Source: Lysinibacillus composti
Lineage (GTDB): Bacteria > Bacillota > Bacilli > Bacillales_A > Planococcaceae
Assembly: GCF_016908465.1 (NCBI RefSeq)
Contig: NZ_JAFBDY010000001.1
Coordinates: 496,001-560,000, forward strand
Length of the DNA: 64,000 bases
Reading direction: 5' to 3'
Below, one piece after another: positions 16,803 through 24,783 of this stretch (its first letter is position 1; each line of letters starts with the position of its first letter). The notes beneath the pieces are model-generated. The model was not told the DNA's origin and ran no database searches. It saw only the letters and a program-made list of their open reading frames with translations. Made by a program: the position numbers and the translations under genes.

Positions 16803-16862
16803 TAACGGGGGCTTGAGGGAAACGTGCCAATATCATTGGTAACGCGCTCTCATTCTACCCAC

Positions 16863-17100
16863 TCAAGCTTGCGCGGAAATCATCAATAACCCACAACGAT
16901 TAGAAACTAATAAAATGGCCGCGCAAATGTTGAATATCGTAATGAATAATCTTTTCCATACGGGAGAGGTTCATCAATACGAAATTACATTCAATGCGCG
17001 ATATGGAACTTCGAATGCTAAGTTTATTGATAAACGAGTAGAGAAGTATTTTAAGGAATTGATGGCTGCTGAAAGTACGAAAACCATTACAGCAAGCTGA
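16863..17100 (+). CDS. ThiF/E1-like activating enzyme, exon 2
   Basis: C-terminal part of the split gene. Reading in the frame that ends at 17100 gives PTQACAEIINNPQRLETNKMAAQ, then a helix and MNNLFHTGEVHQYEITFNARYG. PRTRC ThiF proteins have a similar ending (a CAE/CSxAE motif, then Q.L..N...A, a helix, then a short strand), so this is the natural continuation of exon 1 and not a separate gene. An internal ATG at 16915 has no ribosome binding site. The intron thus sits just before the conserved Cys of the CAE motif. Confidence 0.75.
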
Positions 17101-17131
17101 ACATAACTCAAATTATAGGGGGAAGTAAAAG

Positions 17132-19402
17132 ATGACAACATTATTTGGAGAAAATGTTATACCAAAACACCAAGCATTATATAGAAAATACCGTCCGAAC
17201 GCATTTGACGGGTTAATTGGACAAGATCATGTGAAAACGACGCTAGCGAATGCTATAGCTCACGGTACAGTATCACATGCTTATTTGTTCACAGGACCGC
17301 GTGGTACAGGGAAAACAAGTACAGCAAAACTTTTCGCAAAAGCCTTAAATTGTGAGCACCCAAATGGAATTAATCCATGTGGTCAATGTGCTTCATGCCT
17401 TGAGGAAGGTACGGATATTATCGAACTTGATGCTGCTAGTAATAACAGTGTAGATGATATTCGTCAACTACGTGAAAACGTGATACTTGCTCCGATGAAC
17501 GGAAAATACAAAATTTATATATTAGACGAGGTCCACATGCTCACGTCTCAAGCGTTTAATGCTTTCTTAAAAACACTTGAAGAACCACCAGCGCATGCCA
17601 TCTTTATTCTAGCAACAACAGAAGTTCATAAGTTACCGGCAACGATTTTATCTCGTTGTCAACGCTTTGATTTCCGTCGTATTTCGAACAATGCTATTGT
17701 TGATCGTTTAAAATACGTGTTAGAACAAGAAGGGCGAGTAGCTGAAGATACAGCGTTAAATCTTATCGCTCAAGTATCTGCAGGAGGTATGCGTGACTCT
17801 TTAAGTTTGTTAGATCAAGCATTATCTCGAAAAGAAAATGCAAATCATCCAGTATCACTTTCTGATGTTTTAGCATTAACAGGTGCTGTTGATGTTCGTG
17901 TTATCGGACAACTAATTGCTTTAATTGCTGAAAAGAAAACAGAGGAAGCCTTAACTCATTTCAATCAATGTTTTGAGTCAGGCAAAGAACCAAAATTCTT
18001 TATTGAAGAATTGATGATTTATTTACGTGATATTTTAGTGTTCAAGAAACTAGGTGCTAATGCAACCTTGAAAAAAGGGTACACAGATGAAAACTTCCGA
18101 GCAGTCGCAGAACGTGTAAGTGTAGAAAAAATCTACGTGTATTTAGAAGAACTTCAACAAACGTTAAGTAATTCGAAATTCCATCACGACTTACAATTGC
18201 TAATGGAGATGACAATCATCCGTATGATTAATGGTGAACAAGCTTCATTACAAGAGCAAATCAATGAGTTACGTGCCATGATCCAAAATGGTGTCGTTGC
18301 TCAACCAGTTGCTTTGCAACAAAGCCCTGTAGTAGTGAATGAATCACCATCTCAAATAAATGAATCATTGATGGAAATTCCATCTACTGAGCTTGCTGAT
18401 TTATATGTAGCTTCAACTGAACCTACTCAAATGGAAGAATCTGAAGTAGTGCCATCATTTGATACGGCTCAACAGAATGTATCGATGGACGTTCCTTCAA
18501 TTGAAGAATTTTCAATAAATGTACCTTCATTTGATACTTCACAATTTGAGTCTCAAGTGGCATCATTTGAAACATCTCAAATCGACTTAGCACCAATGGA
18601 TATGTCATTATTTGAGACAGCTCAAGTAGAAGTGCCATCCTTTGAAAATTCTCTAATTAACGCACCAGAGATGGAGATTGAAACAATAGAATCTAATTCA
18701 GGAGTTGTTCCTACGTTTGAAACATCTCAAGTAGGAAACGTTCTGGTACCGGGCCAAGAAATAGCTCAAATTTCAGAACCGACTAATGATGATGTAGTCG
18801 TTCTTGATGATCCAATAGGATTTATGAATTTAGCAATAGAAGCAAATAAAAATGGTATTGATTGGACTACTCAAATTCCAAGTGAGGTCGAATCAACTGT
18901 TCAATTGGTAGAACCTTCAACAAATATTCTTGAAGAACCGCTAGTGATTGAACCATCAATAGTTGAACCACCGTTGGAAGAAAATCCATCAATCGAAATG
19001 TTTGTGGAACCACCTGTTGAAGATACGATGGAACCAGGTGTGAATGAAATTACACCTCCAACAAATGTAATTCTTTCAGATAAAGAACAATCCGTTCTAA
19101 ATGAGTTGCGTACAGCGACTAAACCGATGAAAGAAGAATTCAACAAGGTATATGAATCCATTATCAATGAACTAGCCAATTTAAATCTTTCTACGAAAAG
19201 CATCTTCCGTGAATTTAGAGTAGGTGCGGTGAATGAGAATACAGTTATTCTTGTTCATACGGAGAAAATTAAGGTAATGCTCATTGATAAAGTGGGACAC
19301 AAAAATAAAGTTAAAGAGGCATTCGAAAACGTGTATAAACCTCTTGCTTTTATTCCAATTACGGAAGCAGAGTGGAATACTGTTATCTCTACTTTCCGGT
19401 AA
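17132..19402 (+). CDS. dnaX: DNA polymerase III clamp-loader subunit gamma/tau (DnaX), element-encoded
   Basis: ATPase that loads the sliding clamp. Walker A GPRGTGKTS at residues 55-63, zinc-binding Cys74, Cys83, Cys86, Cys89, Walker B ILDEVHML (130-137), sensor SRC (174-176), and the lid and collar domains to about 370. Residues about 438-543 form an unusual low-complexity linker with repeats of the type PSFDTSQ/SFETSQ. A compact C-terminal domain (about 640-756) probably contacts the polymerase. A chromosomal dnaX should exist elsewhere in this cell, so this is an extra copy. Start after GGGGGAAG; 31 bases after the ThiF gene. Confidence 0.93.
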   Translation: MTTLFGENVIPKHQALYRKYRPNAFDGLIGQDHVKTTLANAIAHGTVSHAYLFTGPRGTGKTSTAKLFAKALNCEHPNGINPCGQCASCLEEGTDIIELDAASNNSVDDIRQLRENVILAPMNGKYKIYILDEVHMLTSQAFNAFLKTLEEPPAHAIFILATTEVHKLPATILSRCQRFDFRRISNNAIVDRLKYVLEQEGRVAEDTALNLIAQVSAGGMRDSLSLLDQALSRKENANHPVSLSDVLALTGAVDVRVIGQLIALIAEKKTEEALTHFNQCFESGKEPKFFIEELMIYLRDILVFKKLGANATLKKGYTDENFRAVAERVSVEKIYVYLEELQQTLSNSKFHHDLQLLMEMTIIRMINGEQASLQEQINELRAMIQNGVVAQPVALQQSPVVVNESPSQINESLMEIPSTELADLYVASTEPTQMEESEVVPSFDTAQQNVSMDVPSIEEFSINVPSFDTSQFESQVASFETSQIDLAPMDMSLFETAQVEVPSFENSLINAPEMEIETIESNSGVVPTFETSQVGNVLVPGQEIAQISEPTNDDVVVLDDPIGFMNLAIEANKNGIDWTTQIPSEVESTVQLVEPSTNILEEPLVIEPSIVEPPLEENPSIEMFVEPPVEDTMEPGVNEITPPTNVILSDKEQSVLNELRTATKPMKEEFNKVYESIINELANLNLSTKSIFREFRVGAVNENTVILVHTEKIKVMLIDKVGHKNKVKEAFENVYKPLAFIPITEAEWNTVISTFR

Positions 19403-19411
19403 GAAATGTTC

Positions 19412-19444
19412 ATAAAAGATAGGCACTCAATAGCCTATCTTTTA
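19412..19444. terminator. Hairpin between dnaX and the delta-prime-like gene
   Basis: AAAAGATAGGC / GCCTATCTTTT stem of 11 bp; T-rich on both sides. Confidence 0.65.
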
Positions 19445-19465
19445 TCATTATTAGGGGGAAACAAG

Positions 19466-20338
19466 ATGTCAAAACAATTATTTGAAAATTTAATTCAAAC
19501 TAATAGATTAAGCCATGCCTACTTTTTAGAAGGTGGGAACGGGGAAGATTTTGCTTTATGGTTAAGCAGTCGAATTCTATGTGAAGGTCATGATGAAGAA
19601 GAATGTCTAACTTGCCGACGTATTTATCACTACAATCATCCTGATGTAGTGATCATCCGACCAGAAGGACTTGCAATTAAAGTGGATCAAATCCGCGCAT
19701 TGCATGAAAAAGCAGCTTATAAGAGTGCTGATGGCAATGGACAAGTGTTCATCATTGTTGGTGCCGATAAAATGAATCCTCAAGCAAGTAATGCACTTTT
19801 AAAATTCTTAGAAGAACCGAAGCCGGATGTCACTATCTTGCTATTAGGGGAATCAAGAGAATTATTACTCGAAACAATTAAAAGTCGGGTGCAAGTTGTG
19901 AGATTACCAGAATATCAAGGCTTTATGAAATCGGCCATTGAGCGAGGATTAACATTTGAAAGTCTTGGTTTATTTGAGGAAATTCACGCAACTGTAGAAC
20001 AAGCAGAAGAATATAAAGAGGTTGCAGATAAGTGGGTTGCTACGATCCGTGATACTTTCGACTCTTCAAAACTACAAGCACTCCAAAAAGTACAAACGTG
20101 GGAAAAGCTCTTTGAGGGAAAAGAACAACGTAACCTTTGTTTACGTTTAGTCCAATCCTATGTCAAAGCGTTATTTTCCGAAAAGAAAGGTGCATATCAT
20201 TTGTGGGGGAATGTACCAAATATTGAATGGAGTCATCTTGTACAATGGGGAAAAGCCCTTGATGAATTAACAAGAGGGTTACATTCTAATGGTCATTTCA
20301 CGTTACAGTTGGAAAACTTTGCAAAAAAGGTGTTATAA
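19466..20338 (+). CDS. holB: Clamp-loader subunit delta-prime-like protein (HolB)
   Basis: 290 residues from the ATG at 19466, set by TTAGGGGGAA; an in-frame upstream codon at 19406 would put coding sequence through the hairpin. The N-terminal RecA-like domain lacks a Walker A (EGGNGEDFAL in its place), as in delta-prime; a zinc-type Cys cluster (CEGHDEEECLTCRRI), VDQIRAL, FIIVGADKMNPQASNALLKFLEEP and SRVQVVRLP follow the HolB pattern. It should form a clamp loader with the upstream DnaX. No delta (HolA) gene is seen in the window. A strong terminator ends the operon. Confidence 0.87.
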   Translation: MSKQLFENLIQTNRLSHAYFLEGGNGEDFALWLSSRILCEGHDEEECLTCRRIYHYNHPDVVIIRPEGLAIKVDQIRALHEKAAYKSADGNGQVFIIVGADKMNPQASNALLKFLEEPKPDVTILLLGESRELLLETIKSRVQVVRLPEYQGFMKSAIERGLTFESLGLFEEIHATVEQAEEYKEVADKWVATIRDTFDSSKLQALQKVQTWEKLFEGKEQRNLCLRLVQSYVKALFSEKKGAYHLWGNVPNIEWSHLVQWGKALDELTRGLHSNGHFTLQLENFAKKVL

Positions 20339-20353
20339 TCAATTACAATGATT

Positions 20354-20389
20354 TAACGGTTTATCAGCAGATAAACCGTTTTCTTTTTA
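20354..20389 (+). terminator. Terminator of the replication operon
   Basis: AACGGTTTATC AGCA GATAAACCGTT stem with T-rich tail. Confidence 0.85.
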
Positions 20390-20421
20390 TAATATAAGCA
20401 AGGATGGATAGAGGGAGAATT

Positions 20422-20475
20422 ATGGTAAGTTTATTTCAAAAAGTATTAGCTCGATTTAATGACCCTCAATTATAA
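20422..20475 (+). CDS. Possible 17-aa small ORF
   Basis: MVSLFQKVLARFNDPQL preceded by GAGGGAGAA at a good distance. Amphipathic, possibly a peptide or a remnant; no further support. Confidence 0.2.
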   Translation: MVSLFQKVLARFNDPQL

Positions 20476-20556
20476 GTAAATTTTATTAAGGCTGTAAGGG
20501 ACCAATAAACATTAAGTCTAAAGATAAAGGAATATTTCATAGTTAGTAGGTGTCGC

Positions 20557-20907
20557 ATGAAAAACCTAAGAATTTCTATTGTTATTATCCTCCTAATCAT
20601 CGTAGTGGGTTCATATTTCGATGTAACTTTTAAAAACTTAACAGTAGAAGAAGCTGAACAAATTGCTTTAAAGGATGCTATTGCAAATGGCTATGATACA
20701 GCTACCTTATGGAAAGAATTTAATACTCAAACGACGAAACGATATATTTACTCTGAAAAATATGAAAAAGACGTGAAAATCTGGCAAGTGAATTTAGATA
20801 CTACTGACCATCCGGATAACATACCAGCATTCGTTTATTACATTAAAGAAGATACAGGTGAAATTATTGGATTCATCAATGTTGTCGATAATGTAGTCGA
20901 AAAATAA
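20557..20907 (+). CDS. Membrane-anchored PepSY-like protein
   Basis: 116 residues: an N-terminal membrane anchor or signal (residues 5-23, ISIVIILLIIVVGSYF), then a single small domain with LTVEEAEQIALKDAIANGYD, a beta strand region ending VYYIKEDTGEIIGFIN, the layout of PepSY/YpeB-type domains, which often regulate peptidases at the cell surface. Expected to sit on the outer face of the membrane. No lipobox. It stands alone after the clamp-loader operon, and its own ribosome binding site is weak. Confidence 0.55.
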   Translation: MKNLRISIVIILLIIVVGSYFDVTFKNLTVEEAEQIALKDAIANGYDTATLWKEFNTQTTKRYIYSEKYEKDVKIWQVNLDTTDHPDNIPAFVYYIKEDTGEIIGFINVVDNVVEK

Positions 20908-20949
20908 ACTATTAGATTAATAGATCTTGACGAGATCAATCTTTTTTCT

Positions 20950-21105
20950 TATAGTGAAACTATCTATACTACACATTAACTTTTCGCTATAATCATACGG
21001 TGAATAGCTTTTAAAGCACTCTCGAAGTGTTCATGCTAATCTCTTAACGGGATTGGACTGAACATTTATCGGAAGTGCTTTTTTGTGTACTTATAGACAA
21101 ATAAA
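20950..21105 (+). promoter_or_regulatory. Structured RNA leader element, copy 4
   Basis: Shares about 150 bases with copy 5, including upstream sequence. Hairpin GCTAT/ATAGC (20986-21008) with loop AATCATACGGTGA; stem AAAGCACT / AGTGCTTT (21013-21020 with 21074-21081) closing an inner GTTCA/TGAAC and AATCTC/GGGATT helix, then T6. The local alternative is CACT/AGTG. It precedes a frame without a clear start. Confidence 0.75.
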
Positions 21106-21459
21106 TTTGATGATGATAAATATGGGTATGAATCAAATTTCGATTCAAAAGATCGAAAAACAGCAACGTTACTTGAACCAATTCTAACAATGATCTTGAA
21201 TTCAGATAGTATAACTATAATTGAAAAAATAGAGTTGTTAGTCAAATTATATAAGACAAATAATTTAAAATTAGCACATTTAGTATATGGGTTTTTACTT
21301 AAATTCGATGAATTTCTTGCAGAACAACTAAGTGAACGTAAATCACGGGAAATTAAAGAGGCCTATGAAAAGGAAATGCAATTGAGAATTAACAAGCATG
21401 ATATGTATGACGAGTATGATGATTATCCTTACCAGTTTGATGAGGACGGTACTCCTTGA
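21097..21459 (+). CDS. Hypothetical ORF without a convincing start
   Basis: The frame is open from 21097; the first ATG is at 21190 and has no ribosome binding site, and the 31 codons before it (TNKFDDDKYGYESNFDSKD...) look like protein sequence. This suggests either 5' loss of the gene, with the RNA element now fused to it, or an unusual start. The C-terminal part is helical and acidic (SERKSREIKEAYEKEMQLR; DMYDEYDDYPYQFDED). Family not recognised. It may be a decayed target gene of the leader. Confidence 0.4.
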   Translation, partial: TNKFDDDKYGYESNFDSKDRKTATLLEPILTMILNSDSITIIEKIELLVKLYKTNNLKLAHLVYGFLLKFDEFLAEQLSERKSREIKEAYEKEMQLRINKHDMYDEYDDYPYQFDEDGTP

Positions 21460-21520
21460 AAGATGAAGGTTGAGTAGTAACTACAAATCTTCGTAGGATA
21501 GATATTTTAATGATATAGAA

Positions 21521-21559
21521 AAAGGGATGACTGCCAATGTTTAGCGGCCATCCCTTTTA
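21521..21559. terminator. Bidirectional terminator
   Basis: AAAGGGATG...CATCCCTTT stem between convergent genes. Confidence 0.7.
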
Positions 21560-21587
21560 TTTAAGATAAAAGTCTTATCTATAAATT

Positions 21588-22289
21588 TTAAATGTCCCAG
21601 CTATAATAAAAGTCTATTGTACAAATTCTATTAGTACCTGTGACTGTCCCCTTAAAAACTCCAACAGAATCCCAAAAATCTGATTTACTTGTTGTATTAG
21701 CCTTCCCGCTGTAATGGTTAAATGTCATATTATATGTTGCATTGGTAGTAATTGTTGATAAAACAGTAGTAGCAGCAGAAATCAGTGCAGAAGCCTTTAT
21801 AGAAGGTTTATCGTCAAAAAGGAAAGCTGCTGAGAGAGCTGCAGCTACTGCAACAACCGTTAATTGTGTACTTAAAAATTTCACTTGAGAAACATCATAG
21901 TATTTATGTACCCAAACACTCTGTCCTGGGCTGCCGATTTTATACGTTGGATAAGATGCTAACGCACTGATATTATTTTGTACTTGTATCTGTGAGTCAA
22001 CTGGTTTTCCTTTTCCGCTTGTAATAATCGCTACAATTTCACCATCTACAGAAAATTCCCCTGTTTTAGTGTTATGTTCCGCAATAACAGTTTCATCATT
22101 ATAAGTAAATTCAAATTTAGTAACATTCTCTTCTTTACTTTTTAATGCCTTAATCTCTGGTTCTACTATTAAATCATTTTTTTCTAGTACCTGTTTTGAA
22201 TCAATATTTTCTGCCGCACTTGCAAAATTTGGCGCAACACTACCAAAGCCTATTAAACATGCTAAAGATAAAGAAATAGCTTTTTTCAT
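21588..22289 (-). CDS. Secreted protein, possibly a large bacteriocin-like protein
   Basis: Start ATG at 22289 after TGGGGGTA. Sec signal peptide with hydrophobic core and SAA cleavage site near residue 26, a propeptide-like charged segment (about 30-110), then a mature part of about 120 residues with a hydrophobic Ala-rich stretch (LTVVAVAAALSAAFLF) and Thr/Asn-rich beta strands. The layout is like geobacillin-26-type secreted proteins, but the family call is a guess. A small membrane protein is encoded directly upstream, as expected for an immunity partner. Confidence 0.5.
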   Translation of the reverse strand: MKKAISLSLACLIGFGSVAPNFASAAENIDSKQVLEKNDLIVEPEIKALKSKEENVTKFEFTYNDETVIAEHNTKTGEFSVDGEIVAIITSGKGKPVDSQIQVQNNISALASYPTYKIGSPGQSVWVHKYYDVSQVKFLSTQLTVVAVAAALSAAFLFDDKPSIKASALISAATTVLSTITTNATYNMTFNHYSGKANTTSKSDFWDSVGVFKGTVTGTNRICTIDFYYSWDI

Positions 22290-22351
22290 CAAAGTACCCC
22301 CATTTTTACAACAATTAGTAGTAGTAGTATTATTTTGATATTTCGAAAATC

Positions 22352-22528
22352 CTATTTATCGTCAGTAAAGACGATATAAACTATTGTAAATACAGAGATT
22401 AAAAGAATAATTCTTCCTATTATATTTACAATTTCACTATTGAACCCGAATATGTCGAGATTCATCATAAATCCACCAATTAGAGCTAATAAGGCAAAAA
22501 CTTTTTTTATAGATTTTCTATTATTAAT
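22352..22528 (-). CDS. Small two-helix membrane protein, possible ATT start
   Basis: A frame of 58 codons with two hydrophobic segments (KKVFALLALIGGFMMN and IIGRIILLISVFTIVYIVF) and a charged tail TDDK. There is no ATG/GTG/TTG at the right place, but an ATT codon lies 7 bases after a perfect GGAGG. An internal ATG would leave one helix. It is 60 bases upstream of the secreted protein gene on the same strand, so a shared transcript is likely and an immunity or export role possible. Confidence 0.35.
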   Translation of the reverse strand: MNNRKSIKKVFALLALIGGFMMNLDIFGFNSEIVNIIGRIILLISVFTIVYIVFTDDK

Positions 22529-22830
22529 AGTAACCCCTCCTTAATATGGTGTAATTTTTTTGCCCATTTGGTAAATTTTTATATAATATTGTAATATTTA
22601 CCAATATATATTTGATATTATACATATATTTATTTCACGTATTCTATGAGTTCAAAGTATGATTTTATATAGAGAACTATATAGCAGATGACCTAATTAT
22701 TAACAGTACCTAACATTACATTTACCCTATTTTTCATATTTTTCACATTCCGATAGGCTATCTAGTTGTTTACATTTTAGGCCTTGATTTATGAACTACC
22801 CGCATTTCTTGACGAAAACTAACTTTTTAC

Positions 22831-22991
22831 TTATAGTGAAACCATCTATATTACACATTTAACTTTCCGCTATAACCATACGGTGAATAGCTTTTAAAGC
22901 ACTTTCGTAAGTGTTCATATTAATCTCTCAACGGGATTGATCTGTTCATTTATCGGGAGTGCTTTTTTGCGTGCCTTATAGATAAATTAGA
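22831..22991 (+). promoter_or_regulatory. Structured RNA leader element, copy 5
   Basis: Near-identical to copy 4 over about 150 bases. Hairpin GCTAT/ATAGC (22869-22891), loop AACCATACGGTGA; stem AAAGCACT / AGTGCTTT (22896-22903 with 22958-22965), extended by TTCG/CGGG, and T6. Followed within 40 bases by the 23002 gene. Confidence 0.75.
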
Positions 22992-23001
22992 GCGGGTTGG
23001 A

Positions 23002-23886
23002 TTGCTATCAATTAACATAAAGAGTCCTAACGGTATTGAGTATTCACTAAATAGGCTTTCCATCGAAGAAACTAAAAGGATGTCTGAACTAAAAGTAGAA
23101 ATTATGAATTGTATCGCAACATTATTAAAGAGCTTTTATGAACAAACAGGGGTTATAAATGACCCGAATAAAATAGGACAGCTAATTTCAGATTCAAGAA
23201 TGAATGGTGGTGATGCAGGTGATTCAAGAATTCCAAATCTTTATGAATCATATCAAACTATTTATAGCAATTTAGTTCCTGTACTATTATATAAATGGGA
23301 GAAGAATGGTGAGCAGCTCGTTATCAAAGAAGAGCGAGTCTTTATTGAGGACTTCTGGTCTATAACCTTACCTGTAGCTTACATACCGATATGGCCTGAT
23401 TCACAAAGCATCCACCAGTATATAATTCATTTTGCTATTAATAGTCAAAAACAATCAGGTTATATTTTGTTTGCCTCTCAGGAAGCCTCTGCAATTTTTG
23501 ATGTGGCAATTGGAACCTTAATAAAAACCATTGATTCTCCATATGCTGACACATGGGGTAATGCAACGAGCAGTTATGTTGAAATTAATCCATCTGTTGG
23601 ATATACGAATGATGGGGATAAGCATCTTTTCTCCATTCAAACCAGTTGGAGTGGTTCTGTAACCAAGGTTCAGTTTGAACAAAAAACGGGTGCAAACCCT
23701 TGGATGGTATTTGGAAGGTACAGAATGTTTATTGATTGCAACCATAATATTACTGAGTTCCTATCACAGTTACATTCTCAAGGGGACATTTGGTTACTTG
23801 GAAAGGTATTGTCGCTTATGAGTACTAAAGATAGTTCAGCATACTCTGAAATTGAAAAGTTGACCGGAGTAAAGGTGACATATTAA
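23002..23886 (+). CDS. Hypothetical 294-aa protein
   Basis: Not recognised. The best start is a TTG at 23002 with no clear ribosome binding site; the frame stays open into the RNA element upstream, so the true start may be lost. The protein is soluble, with a helical first third and a beta-rich remainder containing many aromatics (IHQYIIHFAINSQKQSGYILF; WSGSVTKVQFEQKTG). The second half begins with a plausible catalytic or binding loop (DSPYADTWGNATSSY), but no family can be named. A terminator follows. Confidence 0.5.
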   Translation: MLSINIKSPNGIEYSLNRLSIEETKRMSELKVEIMNCIATLLKSFYEQTGVINDPNKIGQLISDSRMNGGDAGDSRIPNLYESYQTIYSNLVPVLLYKWEKNGEQLVIKEERVFIEDFWSITLPVAYIPIWPDSQSIHQYIIHFAINSQKQSGYILFASQEASAIFDVAIGTLIKTIDSPYADTWGNATSSYVEINPSVGYTNDGDKHLFSIQTSWSGSVTKVQFEQKTGANPWMVFGRYRMFIDCNHNITEFLSQLHSQGDIWLLGKVLSLMSTKDSSAYSEIEKLTGVKVTY

Positions 23887-23929
23887 TTCAAGGGAATAGA
23901 ATACGCTCTAGGGTTCTAGGATAACAAAT

Positions 23930-23972
23930 GCCGTTAATGAAGGAGGTTACTACATCCCGTTAACGGCTTTAT
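23930..23972 (+). terminator. Terminator
   Basis: GCCGTTAA / TTAACGGC stem with a large internal loop and T-rich tail. Confidence 0.6.
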
Positions 23973-24029
23973 TTATCTCGAGCCCGCAAATATAATTTAG
24001 CCATTAAAACGAGTAAGGTGAATCGTATC

Positions 24030-24566
24030 ACGAGTAAATGTTGCATTGTAAAAGGGTTAAGAGCATATTAGAAGAAATTATTAATTCCAATTCAACAACA
24101 GATTACATTAGAATTACACCATTTTATATAAACGAACAATTAAATCATCAAATTGTATTTGAAGAATATATGTTATATAGAATGTAGAGACTGGTTTGAC
24201 AAGGAAGACTAGGAAAAGCACATAAAAGATATTGATGTTCCAGATATACAAAGACAACTTAATGATTTGGAAGTAGGAGCAATATTTTATCCTCTATGTC
24301 AAAAAGAAAAAATGCTCTTGAGAAATACAAAGAATATTTAAGTGAACTTCTTCTAAAAATGATGGAAATTGCAAAATCTGAAATGATATTAAAAAAACAT
24401 ACTGCCATAAATGACATCTATTGAATGCCAAATAAACTTTCTGTCAGAGAAATTAAATTGTACAGTTGAGGAAATTACTCGTATTGAGGCGGGGATATTT
24501 GAAAAAATAGAGATAGTAGATAAGATTGTTGATTTTTTAGATATTAAAGGTGACTTTTTTCTGTAG
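24030..24566 (+). pseudogene. Decayed coding fragments, one resembling an XRE regulator C-terminus
   Basis: Several short frames on the plus strand broken by stops and frameshifts. The one ending at 24566 reads SEKLNCTVEEITRIEAGIFEKIEIVDKIVDFLDIK and recalls the end of a helix-turn-helix regulator. The one near 24060-24185 (SILEEIINSNSTTDYIRITPFYIN) is not recognised. No intact gene lies in this stretch. Confidence 0.35.
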
Positions 24567-24695
24567 TTTTATAAAAAAGATTGATCATTTACAACAAAAT
24601 TCGATTATTTAAAATAAAGATTGATAATTTATAATAAAGTTTGATTAAAAATCCTGTGTTGATATGCAGGATTTTTCTTATTCCATAATCGGGCC
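24563..24695. repeat. Dispersed ~120-bp intergenic repeat, copy 1
   Basis: GTAGTTTTATAAAAAAGATTG... through TTTGATTAAAAATCCTGTG and TATGCAGGATTTTT, then an AATCGGGC element. The same block recurs at 41500 (full) and 38428 (first 55 bases). Confidence 0.7.
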
Positions 24696-24710
24696 ATTTA
24701 ATGGAATGGC
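24681..24710. repeat. Dispersed AATCGGGC repeat, copy 3
   Basis: TTCCATAATCGGGCCATTTA directly after the 120-bp repeat. Confidence 0.6.
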
Positions 24711-24783
24711 TTATTGTGAAATAATAACAATTTGAAATAATTGTTATTAAGATAGAGGTCAGAAAAATGAGGAGAATTTTTAT

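Larger units (their letters stand above)
13943..16862 (+). mobile_element. Group II intron with its own reverse transcriptase, inserted in the ThiF gene
   Basis: The ribozyme surrounds an RT/maturase gene (14549-16753) and has a typical domain V (16769-16802). Ends are inferred. Starting at GGGGCGACAG and ending at CCAC, splicing would join CCTAC to TCAAGC and restore the frame PTQACAE across the two exons. The start lacks the usual GUGYG, and a shift of one base either way, or a start at GTGTTTCC (13932), is possible. Domain I extends over 13943-14500 and includes sequence resembling other chloroplast-like bacterial introns. Same orientation as the host gene. Confidence 0.8.

Noticed and set aside
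18423-19426. Minus-strand frames of 71-100 codons inside dnaX.
   Set aside because: Shadows of the repetitive linker and C-terminal domain of DnaX.
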